A DNA stretch of 55,529 bases from Microbacterium sp. 2FI (GTDB lineage Bacteria; Actinomycetota; Actinomycetes; Actinomycetales; Microbacteriaceae), in the NCBI RefSeq assembly GCF_005502885.1, contig NZ_SCMR01000026.1, forward strand, positions 1 through 55,529. The letters are read 5' to 3'. Below, one piece after another: positions 55,427-55,529 of this stretch (position 1 is its first letter; every line of letters starts with the position of its first letter). The notes under the pieces are model-generated. The model saw only the letters and a program-made list of their open reading frames with translations. It had not been told where the DNA came from and searched no databases. Made by a program: the position numbers and the translations under genes.

Positions 55427-55529
55427 CCCCCCGTCCCTCCCCGAGCCGTTTACGGACGGAACACGCCGCGCGGACGCGAGTCCCTCACGGCGCGTCCCGT
55501 CCGTAAACGGCTCGGGGAGGGACGGGGGG
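55427..55529. repeat. Long near-perfect palindrome (family A copy 2)
   Basis: Starting at once after the rocD stop, CCCCCCGTCCCTCCCCGAGC continues into CCGTTTACGGACGG, and the whole 33-base arm (55427-55459) is repeated exactly as its complement at 55497-55529. The next 11 bases pair with two mismatches. The hairpin therefore spans about 103 bases with a stem of some 44 bp, ending at the window edge. The core CCGTTTACGGACGGAACACG is shared with 3299-3318 (one change). It may terminate rocD transcription, but it is longer than any normal terminator. Confidence 0.9.

Overview
The window is high-GC DNA that is almost all coding, with heavy GTG start use, many 4-base gene overlaps and actinobacterial gene content: ECF-type thiamine uptake, an F420 gamma-glutamyl ligase, PutA, EtfBA and a prpDBC operon. 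A member of the Microbacteriaceae (Microbacterium or a close relative) fits best. This is an inference from gene content and style; no marker gene such as 16S rRNA is present. The window looks chromosomal. I see no IS element, prophage, CRISPR array, tRNA or rRNA.

Layout. 1-3.3 kb: N-terminus of an unidentified minus-strand protein, then a TPP riboswitch and the ykoEDC thiamine-precursor transporter. 3.4-9.9 kb: an SRPBCC protein, a fatty-acid-type operon (SDR, PaaG-like crotonase, HSDL2-like SDR), a small VOC gene between two copies of an intergenic repeat, a LysE exporter, a hypothetical membrane protein and rlmN. 10-16.3 kb: aldo/keto reductase, Nudix, MDR oxidoreductase, RNase HI, a GbsR/MarR regulator, and a broken two-gene ABC exporter with an apparently intact operator. 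16.3-21.2 kb: GntR-prpD-prpB-prpC-thioesterase (methylcitrate cycle). 21.2-24.3 kb: a CUT1-type sugar importer without its own ATPase. 24.4-31.6 kb: a thiolase and a 1,920-residue secreted amylase-pullulanase behind two LacI-type operators. 31.6-34.4 kb: an orphan Hcp-like protein, a YciI protein and a secreted choice-of-anchor I protein. 34.6-41.4 kb: acyl-CoA dehydrogenase, mmsB, enoyl-CoA hydratase, a MarR regulator, etfBA and a membrane cytochrome b. 41.4-49 kb: cofE, GNAT, hotdog thioesterase, a membrane coiled-coil protein, LysR and putA. 49-55.5 kb: a PIG-L deacetylase, DUF4386, a small membrane protein plus XRE regulator, an MDR reductase, a VapBC-type pair, a dimethylargininase-like hydrolase and rocD.

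How the genes fit together. The acyl-CoA dehydrogenase, enoyl-CoA hydratase and MmsB look like valine catabolism, which ends in propionyl-CoA, the input to the prp operon. EtfBA would take electrons from the dehydrogenase, and the cytochrome b just downstream is a candidate membrane partner. The amidinohydrolase, RocD and PutA all lead towards P5C and glutamate. The amylase-pullulanase plus the sugar importer indicate alpha-glucan use, although the importer's substrate cannot be read from sequence.

The most unusual signals are: (i) the ABC exporter pair, where the ATPase has lost the region after Walker A and the permease carries a 1-nt frameshift; (ii) a dispersed repeat that has entered the putA reading frame between its two enzymatic domains; (iii) several families of intergenic palindromic repeats, including one copy in a near-perfect ~100-bp hairpin; (iv) strong enrichment of GGATGC/GCATCC, which appears to override codon choice; (v) an orphan T6SS Hcp-like protein in a Gram-positive; and (vi) a cytochrome b with a duplicated N-terminal RRGLPRVAGGE motif next to etfBA. 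I did not find a clear, wholly new multi-gene system.
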